The notes under the pieces are model-generated. The model saw only the letters and a list, made by a program, of their open reading frames with translations. It did no database searches and was not told the origin of the DNA. Below, in pieces: positions 12,803 through 24,609 of a DNA stretch of 64,000 nucleotides (positions within the stretch are counted from its first letter, which is position 1; each line of letters begins with the position of its first letter). The stretch is from NCBI GenBank assembly GCA_965153355.1, contig OZ231126.1, positions 77,872,001 to 77,936,000 of the forward strand, read 5' to 3'. This DNA is from Flaccisagitta enflata. Lineage: Eukaryota > Chaetognatha > Sagittoidea > Aphragmophora. The position numbers were made by a program, and so were the translations under genes.

Positions 12803-13132
12803 AGGGGTGTATATTCTTGAGTCACTTTTGATTTCCCCCCCCCCCCTGCCTATGATTTTCTTCCCCGCGACGCGTCACGTCGCGTTTTTATATCCATGAT
12901 TTTCTTCCCCATATAGCAATAAAACTATGTAGTTAAGGTTTAAATAGTGTTAAATTGTGTTCTACTACTTGAGTTTTATGATTTGGTACTGTAAAAAGTT
13001 ATATTTTCCACAAATTTCCTTTTTTTCATTTTTTTCCCCCTTAGATTTCCTTCCCCATCTCCAGACCCTTTGAATTCCCCCCCCCCCCACCAGGGGGGGG
13101 ACTCAAGAATATACAGGCCTGGAATATTGCAA
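12803..13132. mobile_element. C-run terminal-inverted-repeat element, copy 1
   Basis: Inverted ends tgtatattcttgagtc and gactcaagaatataca, each next to a run of C or G. The interior contains gacgcgtcacgtcgcg and repeats of gattttcttcccc. A second copy lies at 33476-33772. Confidence 0.8.
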
Positions 13133-13383
13133 ACGGCTTGTAATTTCTGATAAAAACTTTTGCGATGATTTTCCAAAATTCTATGACATCAGTATTACTT
13201 TCTCAAGCAAAATTGTCCGTCTTATGCCTGAGTCAATTAAGGGGATGAGTACCAGAGAAACGGTATCACAAGGCAATTAGACCGTCATTAATGGAACAGG
13301 GATCTTCAACCGCGGAACATGGACAATTATATCACTTCATAAAGATCTGGTTATCATTGCCTTTAAATACATTTTAAGAACCG

Positions 13384-13443
13384 GATCCGGAACAGAAACA
13401 TTTTTAAGTAAAGTTTCAGATCTCGGATCCGATCCAGGAGTGC
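13384..13443. repeat. Second copy of the ~60-bp duplicated segment
   Basis: Identical to 11669-11729 except at the outermost bases. Confidence 0.95.
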
Positions 13444-13544
13444 AATTCTAAAGAAAGAATATAAGCAGATTTTTTTTATGAAACTTGTGATTCACTATTT
13501 ATTGAAGGTACAGGGTATTGTAAATGTTAGATGTGTGTTTTTGC

Positions 13545-13562
13545 AAAGAGAGAGAAAGGGAA

Positions 13563-13621
<59 letters not shown>

Positions 13622-13648
13622 TATATATATATATATAAGATTATATTC

Positions 13649-13679
<31 letters not shown>

Positions 13680-13682
13680 TCT

Positions 13683-13770
<88 letters not shown>
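13545..13770. repeat. Palindromic microsatellite (GA)n-(TA)n-(TC)n
   Basis: GA repeats to 13619, a TA run to 13637, then TC repeats to 13768. GA against TC makes the tract self-complementary and able to form a long hairpin. Confidence 0.9.
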
Positions 13771-13773
<3 letters not shown>

Positions 13774-14344
13774 CATAGCATCTCTGTAATACACTGACTG
13801 TGATGCACTTAATCAAATTTTTCTTCAGAAAATTGAGCTTACTTTAATGCACTAGGAGCGCCGAAAAAATCTCAAAATATCCAAAAAGATAGGTAAACTA
13901 ACAAGAATTAATTGATAACTATCAAGAAGATCCCTGACATTTTCCTCAGAGATCCCTGACCTGTTACCAGTACAGAAGTAATAGGGAGGATTGCGTTGTG
14001 GGTATGAGGCATATGGATACGAATTAAAGAACCCTAACTATATTTTCTAATTTCTTATCTCATTGGAAAAAGGAAGTCAGGTACTGCCAAAGAGTATTGG
14101 AAACCAGTAACCCAGTGGTCCACAGGGATGAGGCTGTGGCTGCGGCTGTGGCTGTGGGACGTGTGGAGCTGAGCTACCATCGACTGGTAGAAAAGCAAAA
14201 CCGGAAGTTTTATTGTTAAAATAAAAGACCAAAAGTCGGTAAGACAGTGATTTTTACGATGGTGAATATATGTAGTATGAAGGAAATTTGGACCAAATCA
14301 GGCAGCATAAGTTGCGGTGCACAGGAACAGCAAATTTGGAAAAT

Positions 14345-14500
14345 CATTTCGCGTGAAATTCTTAATCTCTCTCTAAATGCAAAATTTTGCATTTCTAAGA
14401 ACATGGCCCCCCCCCCATCTTATATATCTTTAGAACAGGGCCATGTTTTTAGAAATGCAAATTCATGCATTCAGAGACTAATTAAGAACTTCACGTAAGA
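14345..14500. mobile_element. Foldback element, ~60-bp arms
   Basis: Left arm cgcgtgaaattcttaatc ... aagaacatggcc pairs with right arm ggccatgtttttagaaatgc ... aattaagaacttcacg, around a C-run spacer. A related foldback lies at 34128-34262. Confidence 0.8.
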
Positions 14501-14859
14501 CAAGTCAAAGAATGGAGGCTAATTTTTTTTCTCTCTCAATTTTTCCAACTGATTTTGAACACAAATGATTATGAATGCAAATAAATGAATAATTAATACT
14601 AAAAATATGATTTCTTTTTGAAAATTGTGTATTTATTATTTTATCTTTTTTTTCTAGAATATGATTTGACCGTGAAAATTGCCCCTTTGTGTGCACCTTG
14701 ACATAACTTACAGTCCTACATCGACTCACAAATCCTCATTGTCCCCATTCCAGCTCATTCAATCAATCAATCAATATAGATCTGGATTCAAGTTGGCTTT
14801 TTAACGAGATGGTTGGAGTCTTCATGATGTTTTGCCATTGTCACCCTCCAGACCCATAA

Positions 14860-16830
14860 CGGCTTTACTTCCTGTCTAAATGGACTCAACCTTGCTCTGT
14901 GGCAAGATGGTGGATTTCTCATAATGTCACACCATTTTTCAAACCCCCAACCGCTGCATTGTCACCTTAGCCACCCATAGCAGCTGCACTATTTGTAGAC
15001 ATGGATTTAGCCTCGCTTTTCGGCAAGATAATGGTTTCCTTATGACCTTGCGCCATCATCAACTCTCCAACCCCCCATCACTTCATTCCCTTTAGATAAG
15101 ATTAAGCGTTGCTCTCTTGCGAGATAGTGGATACCTCATAATGTCATGCTATTAGCAAGTTACTTCCTTTAGATATAAATTTAGCCTTGTTTTCTCACAA
15201 GAAAAGGGATACCTCATAATGTCACGCTATTAGCAAGTTACTTCCTTTAGATATAAATTTAGCCTTGTTTTCTCACAAGAAAAGGGATACCTCATAATGT
15301 CACGCTATTAGCAAGTTACTTCCTTTAGATATAAATTTAGCCTTGTTTTCTCACAAGAAAAGGGATACCTCATAATGTCACGCTATTAGCAAGTTACTCC
15401 CTTTAGATACAGATTTAGCCTTGCTTTCTAGCAAGGTTAGGGATTCCATTGTCATCTCACTCTCTTTAGATATAGATTAAGCCTTGCTTTCTACCGAGAT
15501 AGTGGATTCCTCATTCCGTCGCGCCATTGTCATCTCACCTCCTTTAGATATAGATTCAGCCTTGTTTTCTTGCGAGATTAGGGATTCCTCATAACGTCTC
15601 ACCGTTTTTACCTCACTCCCATAAGATATAGATTTATTCTTGTTTCCTTGCGAGATTAGGGATTCCTCTAAACGTCGCGCCATTGTTACCTCAATCCCTT
15701 TCGGTATGGATTTAGCCTTGCTTTCAATCGAGGTAGTAGGTTACTCATAATGTCACACCATTATCATCTCATTCCCTTTAGATATGGATTTAGCCTTGCT
15801 TTCAATAAAGGTAGTAGTAAGCATGAAATTTTCAGCTAAAAATGCATAGCACCAGTGAAAGAAGCGGATGAGTGAATGAGGGGCTGTCTTAACTTGCTGT
15901 TTGTAAGTGGAAAATGCTCGGTTTCATGTAAAAGGCAAAGCGCTTTTGAGTTTAAATGTGTACTACATGTGTTATCACAAATCCCTCAAAAATCAAGAAA
16001 CTGCAGCTTGTTTCAAATCCTCTGCCGCTGCTCCTGCTGCTGCTGCTGCTGCTGCTGCTACTTGAATTTCCGATAAGAGCAAGACAAAAGAACAGTTTTG
16101 CCTGTAATTTCATTGTAAATAATAGGTAATTCAAAAAAAGGCTCAGGCGCTTGGCGATTTTTTATATGACAAGGTCAAATTGACGTCTAAACCAAAAGTT
16201 AAGACAGCCTATGAACCCCTAATGTGGCCTAAATCCCGGAATTCTCAAGACATTGGATGCCTAGTAGTAGGTTACTCATAATGTTACGCCATTATCATCT
16301 CACTCCCATTCGATATGGATTTAGCCTTGCTTTCAATCGAGGTAGTAGGTTACTCATAATGTCACACCATTATCATCTCACTCCCTTTAGATATGAATTT
16401 AGCCTTGCTTTCTAGCGAGATTAGAAAAACGTAGAGAGATTTTCAATAATGCGTTTGGTTGTAATGAAAATGGTTAAAACTCAAAACAGATGTTTGAATG
16501 ATACGCTGTAGACGTCTTACATGTTTCACAAATTATGCTCTTCAGAGATGATCTGGGCTACAAAATAAAGTATGTAAAGAGTTTAAGATGCAGAAATAAA
16601 CTGTTATATCACACAAAAAAGAAAATATGCAAAAGCGTTTGTAGTGTAATATTTGTAGTGTATTGTTACGCTATTGTCATCTCACTCCCTTTAGATATGG
16701 ATTTAGCCTTGCATGCCAGCGAAATAAGGGATTCCTCATAACATCAGGCCTTTGTCATCTCTCTCCCTTTAGAAATGGATTTATCCTTACTTTTTAGCAA
16801 GATAGTAGAATGTCGTTCCACTAGAAAGTT
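14860..16830. repeat. Degenerate ~78-bp tandem repeat family
   Basis: Units carry tttagatatagatttagcc, ttgctttctagcgagat and ggattcctcataatgtc. Four near-identical 78-bp units start at 15134, 15212, 15290 and 15368; flanking units are diverged and interrupted at 15820-16260 and 16430-16670. A last unit reappears at 17450-17530, beyond a Family A element, so that element appears to have inserted into the array. Confidence 0.9.
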
Positions 16831-16839
16831 ACTCATTTT

Positions 16840-17448
16840 GGGCAGCGGCCCCAAAGGGACCGTTGACCTATGCTTTCACACAGGGGAAATTTCTCCTCCT
16901 TCTTCTTCTTCATCCCCCCCACCTTAGGGCCTAAAACCCAGCCTCGAGACCCAAATCCTAGTCATGAGGCCCAAACTCCAGCCTCAGGGCCAAAATCCCA
17001 GCTTCCAGGCCCAAATCTCAGCCTCCAGGCCAAAATCTTAGCCTCCAGGCCCAGATCCCAGCCTCCAGGCCCCAATCCAGGCTCAAATCCCAGGCTCCAG
17101 GCTGAAATTCCAGCATTGAGGCCAAAATTCCAGCCTCCAGTTCCAAATTCCATCCTCCAATTCCAAATTCCAGCATTAAGGCCCCAATCCCAGACTTAAG
17201 GCCCCCAACTTTAGCCTTGAGGCCCTAATTTCAGCCCCGAGGCTAAAGTACCAGCCTCAAGGCTAAAATACCAGCCTGAAAGCTCCAATTCCAGCTTCAA
17301 GGCCCCAATTCCTGCCTCCAGGCCCCAATATAGCCTTCAGGCTCAAATAAAAACAGCATAGGTCATCGGCCTCTTAGGCTTAGGGGCCGCTGCCCCTCTG
17401 ACCATCTCACATCCATATACACTCACGTAGGGGCAACGGGCACCGCCA
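16840..17448. mobile_element. Family A element, copy A2
   Basis: Left end gggcagcggccccaaaggga and right end ggggccgctgcccc in inverted orientation, with a ~20-bp tandem core (ggcccaaatcccagcctcca type) of about 20 units. The right outer end gggcaacgggcaccgcc is followed by resumed 78-bp repeat sequence. Confidence 0.85.
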
Positions 17449-17768
17449 TTGTCATCTCATTCCTTCTAGATATAGATTCAGCCTTACCTTCTAGCGAGAT
17501 AGTGGATTCCTCATAACGTCGCACAATTGTCACCTTGTCGACCCCTGATGGGTTCTCTGAGCGTCTCAGGCGGGCCCACGTCGTGCGTAAAGTCAATTAG
17601 CAATGAAAAATACGCTTCAGCTTACCGTGAAAAAGGCATGGGTTCATGGGATATTACGTCTGCCAATGCACAGTCTTTTCTCCCTTTGTCTGTCTTTTTG
17701 TCTGTACGTCTATCTGTCTGACAATCTGAATGGCTAATGGTCTTTTTGTCTGTGCCTCTCTGTGTCTG

Positions 17769-17800
<32 letters not shown>

Positions 17801-18216
17801 CTTCTTCGGTGAGAGTGAGAGAGTGAGAGAAAGAAGAGAGAAAGCCAGAAATTCCCGTGGGAAATCAATTATTGGCTGAGGAAAATGTCTTAAAGGAAAA
17901 GGCTTTAGCTACGATGGAACTCAGGACGAAGAAAAATTATGGAAGAAGAATAACTGAATAAAACCCACGCGAGTGAATGGGACATATCCCGCGCATCTAA
18001 CTATCTACTCTTCAATGGAAGTTAAACCAATTGTTCCTCTCTTTACAACCCACATCTTGGAAGAAAAAAAAACATTTATACCGTTAGGGAAAAACGCGGT
18101 AATGTGGTGATGACATGTTTTAGGAATATTCTATGTCTGTTTCTAAATTCTACTAGTGTTAAAAAAAAACCTTATTGTCCATGAAACAGAACGAAGCAAT
18201 GAAAACAAGTAAGACG

Positions 18217-18324
<108 letters not shown>

Positions 18325-18501
18325 TTTCTCTCTTTCTCTCCTATTCCCTCTTCGCTCTTCGCTCCAGATTAAAGCGGGTATGAATCGGTTCTGAGTTATT
18401 TGTTGAGTAAATCACTCTTACAATTATCGGGTTCCGCGCATGTGACCAATATTCCTCCCCTAACTCCATCAAAGATCATATTTGGTGGAATCATTCGCAC
18501 T

Positions 18502-18739
18502 TTTTAGTCGCGTACTACGCGACTCTACACCCCGCTTTGTCGGTCCGTCCGTCGGTCCGTTGGTCCGTCCGTCCGTCCGTCCGTCCGTCCGTCCGTCCGT
18601 CCGTCCGTCACACTTTACTTTTTGAGGTTTTCTTGCGGTCTTTATCCTCACGGCTCCTGCCCAAATGATCAAGTAACCTCAAATATGGCCCCTGCCAACC
18701 CGCACACGACTGGGGTAGCCGTGTATCCGGCCTTGTTTT
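18502..18739 (+). mobile_element. Family B class I element (full length)
   Basis: Head ttttagtcgcgtactacgcg, then ctctacaccccgctttgtc, a ccgt array at 18541-18608, cacactttactttttgagg, ctcctgcccaaatg, gcacacgactggggtagc and end tgtatccggccttgtttt. The gcgact motif is inverted between head and tail. Confidence 0.85.
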
Positions 18740-18910
18740 GATAGCGGACACACAACTCTACAAAAGGCTTTGTCTGTCGGTCTGTCGGTCCGTTTTAGAT
18801 GCTTTTTGTGTATAGGGGGGGGGGTGAGGAAGGGTTTGGTATGATTTTTCTTTTTCTTGTTTTTGAAATCAAGATAATGAAAGAGCGAACAAACGAACAG
18901 GTCCATTACG
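18740..18910 (+). mobile_element. Partial Family B variant
   Basis: Begins agcggacacacaactctac aaaaggctttgtctgtcgg, like the variants at 40625 and 45391, directly downstream of a class I copy. The end is not recognisable. Confidence 0.5.
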
Positions 18911-19458
18911 CGAGATGCGAGTCAAGAGACTCAATGTACATAATGCAATATATCTAATGGTTTAGGAAGATATTGATGAATTAGGAAGAAGTCGAGTAAT
19001 AACTGAATGTAGTGAACGACTATCAAGGTAAAATTGTACGAAGAAGAGAACGAGCAAAAGAATAAATGAACGAAAGAGTATGCGAACGAGGCTTGAAACC
19101 AAGTCTCAGCTGTCTGTCTTTGAAAAACAACTTCCGTATGTGATATGGCATTGTATCATTTCCTCTGAGGCGATGGTATTTGTTTATCTCCATTTACATT
19201 TTGCATTTGGGAACTCGTGTTCCATATTTCGATTGCGTGCGATAAATGGACCAATATTGGTCGTGATGGTTGAAAATGTCATAACACCTCCCTTGAGAAT
19301 GTTCCCAAATTATTGCATGACCTTTAACACACGCGGACGATTGATTCATATATTGGCGGCATGCTGTCAGTTTTTGCCGCGTATTCGCCCTCTTCTGCTG
19401 TATCGACAGTCGGAAATATGTCCACTCCGAGAGATTATGTAAGAGCACTATCCCTATC

Positions 19459-19655
19459 TTTTTTGATCGCCTGCTACGCGACTCTACACTCCGCTGTGTC
19501 GGTCCGTCGGTCGGTCGGTGGTCCCCATTTTACTTTTTTGGCGATTCTGAGCTTTAAGAGCCTACTGCTCCTGCCCAAATGCTTTGGTGACCTTCTCCAG
19601 CACTGCCCCTGCCTACCCGCACGCGACTAGGGTAGCCGTGTATCCGGCCTTGTTA
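19459..19655 (+). mobile_element. Family B class I element
   Basis: Head ttgatcgcctgctacgcgac, then ctctacactccgctgtgtc, cggtcggtcggt, ctcctgcccaaatgctttgg, gcgactagggtagccgtg and end ccggccttgtt. Confidence 0.85.
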
Positions 19656-19727
19656 ATTTTCTGGCTACTGAGTGTCTCATTTTCGCTCTCAACAGAACAG
19701 AATAAATTCTTAATCGCTTTTTGTAAT

Positions 19728-19970
19728 CGGGAAAAAAGTCGAAGTCAGTCTTCGACTTTTTGACATATTCGAGAAAAACATAGTTTTCATTTTCTTATTA
19801 GGGAGTTTATAAGAATTTTTTCAATTTTGTGTAGGATCAATAAAGAAGTGTGTTGATGTTTGTTTGAGCATGCAAATACAAGAAAACATGTTCCTGAGTG
19901 TAGCTGCTCATTGTTGAGAGTGCTTTTAAGTATTCTAGCTCATTAAGCTCATTAAGCTCAATCTTTTTTT
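19728..19970. repeat. Dispersed repeat R1 (copy 1)
   Basis: Contains aatcgggaaaaaagtcgaag tcagtcttcgactttttgac, then gcatgcaaatacaagaaaac atg and agcatagctgctcat-like text. Further copies lie at 25477-26020, 26160-26440 and 27028-27440. Confidence 0.8.
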
Positions 19971-19999
19971 TGTTTTTTTTTTAATCAGAAAAATGAATA

Positions 20000-20990
20000 G
20001 ATGTTTTCATCTCAACAACAACTTTTATTTTTTAAAGATGGTTTCCAAGCAAAAACAAAAAAAATCGACGTAAACAGTTTTTTTATCATACCGTATGGGA
20101 GACTTGGTTAGCTATGCTAGCTATGTTTGTTCATTTAACCATGGTGCGATGTTTTTATTGTTTTCGCGACTATTTTGATCACATGTTCACCATTCATTCT
20201 ATTATATTCTATTCTGACATAGACATAGAAAAGCATAGATTCTATGAAAGGCTTTTGAAAGACAAAGAGATTCCGATTAGCGCTAATCCTTTGCTTCTAT
20301 TTCAATTTCTTTTACGCAGGCAAAAGATTTAATAAAACATATCATATCATTCACTTCTGCTGTTGAAAAGGCTGTTTACCGTAAAAGTCGAGTAGGTAAC
20401 TAAATTATTAACACATGTTAAACAAATAGCCGGGAAATGTAATAATAAAGTAAGTTCTAATGATTTGGTCAAAAAATATATTTGAACTAAGTTACATATG
20501 GTTAAAACCCTATGTATTTTTCAAGTTAAGCGGTTGAAATTGCGTATATAACCTAAGACAGAAAAAACCGCCGTTTTTTCTATGTCAGACAGTCTATTCA
20601 GCACTGATCAGCAATGACCAGTTTGGACAGAGAGTATAACAAGGTGTGGTTGACTGATGGTTTATGCTATTGTGCCCGCCAGATTTCGAAAGGAATCTCA
20701 ACTTCCACTTCTTAGCTTATCGTGCCCCTAAAACGTGTGTTTTCACGTTATGGCGTGAAAAAGCTCAAGTTATTCTGTGACAAAAGATATTGATTTTATT
20801 TGAACTTACCATCAATTGTGAATTTTTTACAATTTTAACTCGACCATTCCGAATATAACCTCGTGCCTATGTTTTGATTCATTGGATACTTTTATTGTGA
20901 TGTGTTGCTATTGCTCTACTTTTAGGTCAACAGACAGACAGATATGAACTGATTTATATGTGGTTTTGCAAATCGAATAATCGCAAAAGG
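20000..20990. other. AT-rich region, no gene recognised
   Basis: Only short open frames, with no domain I recognise. A short perfect hairpin (cagaaaaaaccgccg / ttttttctatg region, 20556-20586) is visible. Confidence 0.4.
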
Positions 20991-20997
20991 GTTAGAT

Positions 20998-21367
20998 GGT
21001 CAGCGGTGCCTGATGTTAGTTTATATTAAGAAGTGTTGGTCAAAGAAGCACTGCCTCCAAAGGGACCAATGACCTTCAGCTGAAGGATAATCTTGAAGAG
21101 TTTTTTACCTTTGAGCAACAATTTTAGTCTCTAGGCAGGGATTTGGGCCTCAGGGCGGGGATTTGGGCTGTTAGATTCAGATCTAAGCCAGGAGGCTGAA
21201 ACTTTAGCCTTTTGGCTGGGATGAACGTCTCAAGACTTGGATTTGAGCTTCATGACTGGGACTTGGGCCTCAGGGTTAAGATTTGCACCAAGAGACTGAA
21301 AGCTAGGCATCAACGCTGAGATTTGGGCCTAAAGGATGAGGTTTGGGGTTCAAGGCCTAAAAAGTAG
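20998..21367. mobile_element. Family A element, copy A3 (right end missing)
   Basis: Outer left end ggtcagcggtgcc, inner left end ctgcctccaaagggaccaatg, then a degenerate ~20-bp core (gggatttgggcctcagg type). No right inverted end is seen; a GA microsatellite begins at 21385. Confidence 0.7.
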
Positions 21368-21381
21368 AAATGACACGTTCA

Positions 21382-21384
<3 letters not shown>

Positions 21385-21465
<81 letters not shown>
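21385..21465. repeat. (GA)n microsatellite
   Basis: About 40 GA repeats. Confidence 0.95.
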
Positions 21466-21468
<3 letters not shown>

Positions 21469-22107
21469 AAAAAAAGAAACGAGGAAATAAGAAATAAGAG
21501 AGAAAGATACGAAAAGAAGAAAGAGGTCAGAGGGATCAGAAAAATATTGTTAGTGTGTTTTGACATCTCTGTGAGTTTCCACCATAAAAAATGCTTCGAA
21601 ATTTCTCTTATATTCCTTGAAGTTTAGACAAGCAGAGGAAACCGAAAAAAAAAAACAGACCAACAGACTCACCAACGCCAACAAGCTCTCAAGGCCAACA
21701 GTCGCGTGCAGCCCTTCACGCAATTAACAAACCTCCCAACCGTCTATCACGGAGAGATAGGCTGGCCTCCTTTTAAACGCAATAAAAGAAAATGAACGGG
21801 AAGGAGATAAAACGGGTGAGAGAAGTGATAAAAGTGGGAGGAAAAAAGGACTGGAAATCGAAAAGAGAGGAAAAAAAGTCTCTCTCTTCATCCAGGTGTT
21901 CAGACGCTGAGTGACGTGCAAAAGTAGTTGAGGCTGTTGTATTAAAACGGAGAAGAAATGACGGGAACAACTGTGTAAAAGTGAATTATGGTTTCCACTT
22001 TCCAGTCGTTTGTTAAAAGACCAGCCCAATCGGGCAACGATGCATTCTTGCTGTGTCACTGGAACAATCGTTATCAACTTATCATCCTCTGAAACATGAT
22101 TCAAAGA

Positions 22108-22320
22108 AACAAGGCCGGGTACACGGCTACCCTAGTCGCGTGGGGGTGGGCAGGAGCAGTGCTGGAGAAGGTCACTAGGTCATCTGGGCAGGAGCTGTAT
22201 GCTCAAAAAGCTCAAAAACGCCGAAAAAGTAAAAAGGGGACCAACTGACCGACTGACCGACCGACCAACCGACGGACCGATAAAGCGGGTTTGTAGAGTC
22301 GCGTAGCACGCGACTAAAAA
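22108..22320 (-). mobile_element. Family B class I element, reverse orientation
   Basis: Reads aacaaggccgggtacacggc at its left end and gagtcgcgtagcacgcgact aaaaa at its right, the exact reverse layout of the plus-strand copies, with a gaccgaccgaccaaccgacg stretch. Confidence 0.85.
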
Positions 22321-22910
22321 TAGGGCAAACATGTGTAACAAAAAATATGTTAAGTCTATCTTGAAAATAACAAATCTGTGAAATGAATTTGCATTTTCTG
22401 AAACATACAACTTTAGATATACTAATTTACAAGAGTCGCACATTCTTCATTTTTGTAATTTTTGATTCCCTATGCAAATTTGTTATTTTCAGTGGACACA
22501 AGTCAGGTGACAAAATTGAAAAAATTCTTATCTCAATATCTCTTATTTTCTAAAGAATATCAAACTTTAATGAAAGCAGATAAAGACTTCCAGATTTCAC
22601 TGATAGCTAGATCAAGGGATATATTTTCATATCTTTATCAAATCTCAATATATGACTGTAAATTGATATCTTTGAATTAATGTCTAACGATAGCTTAAAT
22701 ATTCAAAATTATAGAAAATTATGAAAAAAATATTTTCTGTAAGTTGTAGGAACAATTGAGCTCGCCAACATGCAAAATATGTCTTAACCTAAGGTGTAGA
22801 AAGGCCCTTATCAAAAATTTTATGAAAAAATCAGCAATCATGAAAAGTTTCTAACTTATGCATGAATAAGAAATTCCGCTCTAAATTATTCCATGTCATA
22901 AACTGATATA
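22320..22910. other. AT-rich region, no gene recognised
   Basis: Contains one 72-codon plus-strand open frame (22462-22680) without a recognisable domain, base composition unlike coding DNA, and a 16-base G run near 22914. Confidence 0.35.
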
Positions 22911-23174
22911 TCGGGGGGGGGGGGGGGGAGTGGATCGGCAGACAGACTCTACTAAGGAAAGGGGCGTCTCAGATCACGTTTATCTTCATTTGATATGGTG
23001 TGGGATCTCACCACAACTGAAAAGTGCCGAGAAAGGCGTTTTTTTGCACAGACGTAACAGACAGATATACTGATGGACGGAGAGACAAACCCCCTTATAG
23101 AGATTTGAGGATGCATCTAAAAAGGCCTGTTTGTACACCGCTTTTATATCAAACTGTCGCCAAAAGAAGTTTTA

Positions 23175-23738
23175 CAGTATGTTTCATCTCGACTGTAACA
23201 TTTCATGACAACGTAGCTCCAAAAGTATTAAAGATAATTCAATTCTGTAAAAAATATCTGAAATATCATACTTTAGCATTTAATGTTCATCAATTCCTAG
23301 GACTTTTTGACAAAAATTGGACGCTTTTATCGCATAGCTAGCTAGATCGCACAAAATGCAAAAAATATTATTTTATTTTTTATATTGCTGAGGTATATAT
23401 CAATAGGCTTCTTTTCTTTTTCATTATTTACAAACTACAAAAAAATTTCTCTCATTTAAGACCAATCTGGCATCAGTAGCTAAAACTGTTTGAAAATAAG
23501 AGCAATTTAAGGAAAGACAGTATAACTAGCAAAATAGTAAAATATCCTTTTTTTGCATAGCATATTTCCCAGCTCATAATGTTTTTTAAGGCTGATATTT
23601 CTTAAAAAAGTCCTAAGAATTATTGATAACAAAATGCTAAAGTATTATCTTCCAGATGTTTTTTGCAGAATTGAATTATCTTTATTACTTTTGGAGCTAC
23701 ACCGTCATGAAATGTTACAGTCGAGATGAAACATACTG
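23175..23738. mobile_element. TA-flanked foldback element M1 (564 bp)
   Basis: Ends cagtatgtttcatctcgac and its exact inverse, flanked by TA on both sides. Arms of ~160 bp are inverted copies of each other (left tcaattctgtaaaaaat, right tttttgcagaattgaat). TA target duplication and CAGT ends fit non-autonomous Tc1/mariner-type elements. No transposase frame. Confidence 0.85.
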
Positions 23739-23770
23739 TATTACTCCAAAACTATTCATAGTAATTAGTT

Positions 23771-24606
23771 TTTTTAGTCGCGTGCACGTGACTATATGAC
23801 CCGCTCTTTCGGTTGGTCCGTCAGTCGGTCGGTCGGTCCGTAACACTTTGCTTTTTTGCTTCATCTACAGTCATTTAAGGTCATCTTAAGTCATTTTAAG
23901 TCACTTTTAGTCATTCTTAGTCATTTTAAGTCATTCTAAGTCATTCTAAGTCATTCTAAGTCATTCTAAGTCATTTTTTCACAATTGCAGTTTTTGTCAT
24001 TTTTTGTTAATTTACATCATTTTAGGTCATTTTAAGTCATTCTTAGTCATTCTGAGTCACTCTAGGTCATTCTGAGGCACTATAAGTCATTCCAAGTCCA
24101 TAGCACTAAGCTTTTTTTGCAGTTTTACGTTGTTTTTAGTCTGGTTTAGGTCTGGTTTAAGTCTGGTTTAAGTCTGGTTAAGGTCTGGTTTAGGTCTGGT
24201 TTAGGTCTGGTTTAAGTCTGGTTTAAGTCTGGTTTAAGTCTGGCTTAAGTCTGGTTTAAGTCTGGTTTAAGTCTGGTTTAAGTCTGGTTTGAGTCTGAAT
24301 TTAGTCTGGTTTAAGTCTGGTTTAAGTCTGATTCAAGTCTGGTTCAAGTCTGGTTCAAGTCTGGTTTGGGTCTTGTTTAGGTCTCGTTTAGGTCTGGTTT
24401 AAGTCTGGTTTAAGTCTGGTTTAAGTCTGGTTTAAGTCTTGTTTAAGTCTGGTTTAAGTCTGGTTTAAGTCTGGTTTAAGTCTGGTTTAAGTCTGGTTTC
24501 AGTCTGGTTTCAGTCTGGATTAAGTGAATAAAGTGATACAATAAGGAGTCAGGTCAATTCAGTTATCTTTGTCTTGCACGCGGTTTATAGGTGTTGGCCT
24601 TGTTCT
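23771..24606 (+). mobile_element. Family B class II element with two minisatellite cores
   Basis: Head tttagtcgcgtgcacgtgac tatatgacccgctctttcgg, ggtcggtcggtcc, then a 10-bp array (aagtcattct, 23880-24095), an 11-bp array (gtctggtttaa, 24138-24520), and end tgcacgcggtttataggtg ttggccttgtt. It is longer than the other class II copies because of the arrays. Confidence 0.85.
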
Positions 24607-24609
24607 TTT

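Noticed and set aside
22462-22680. 72-codon plus-strand frame at 22.5 kb
   Set aside because: No domain, no start context or splice support, AT-rich composition like its surroundings.
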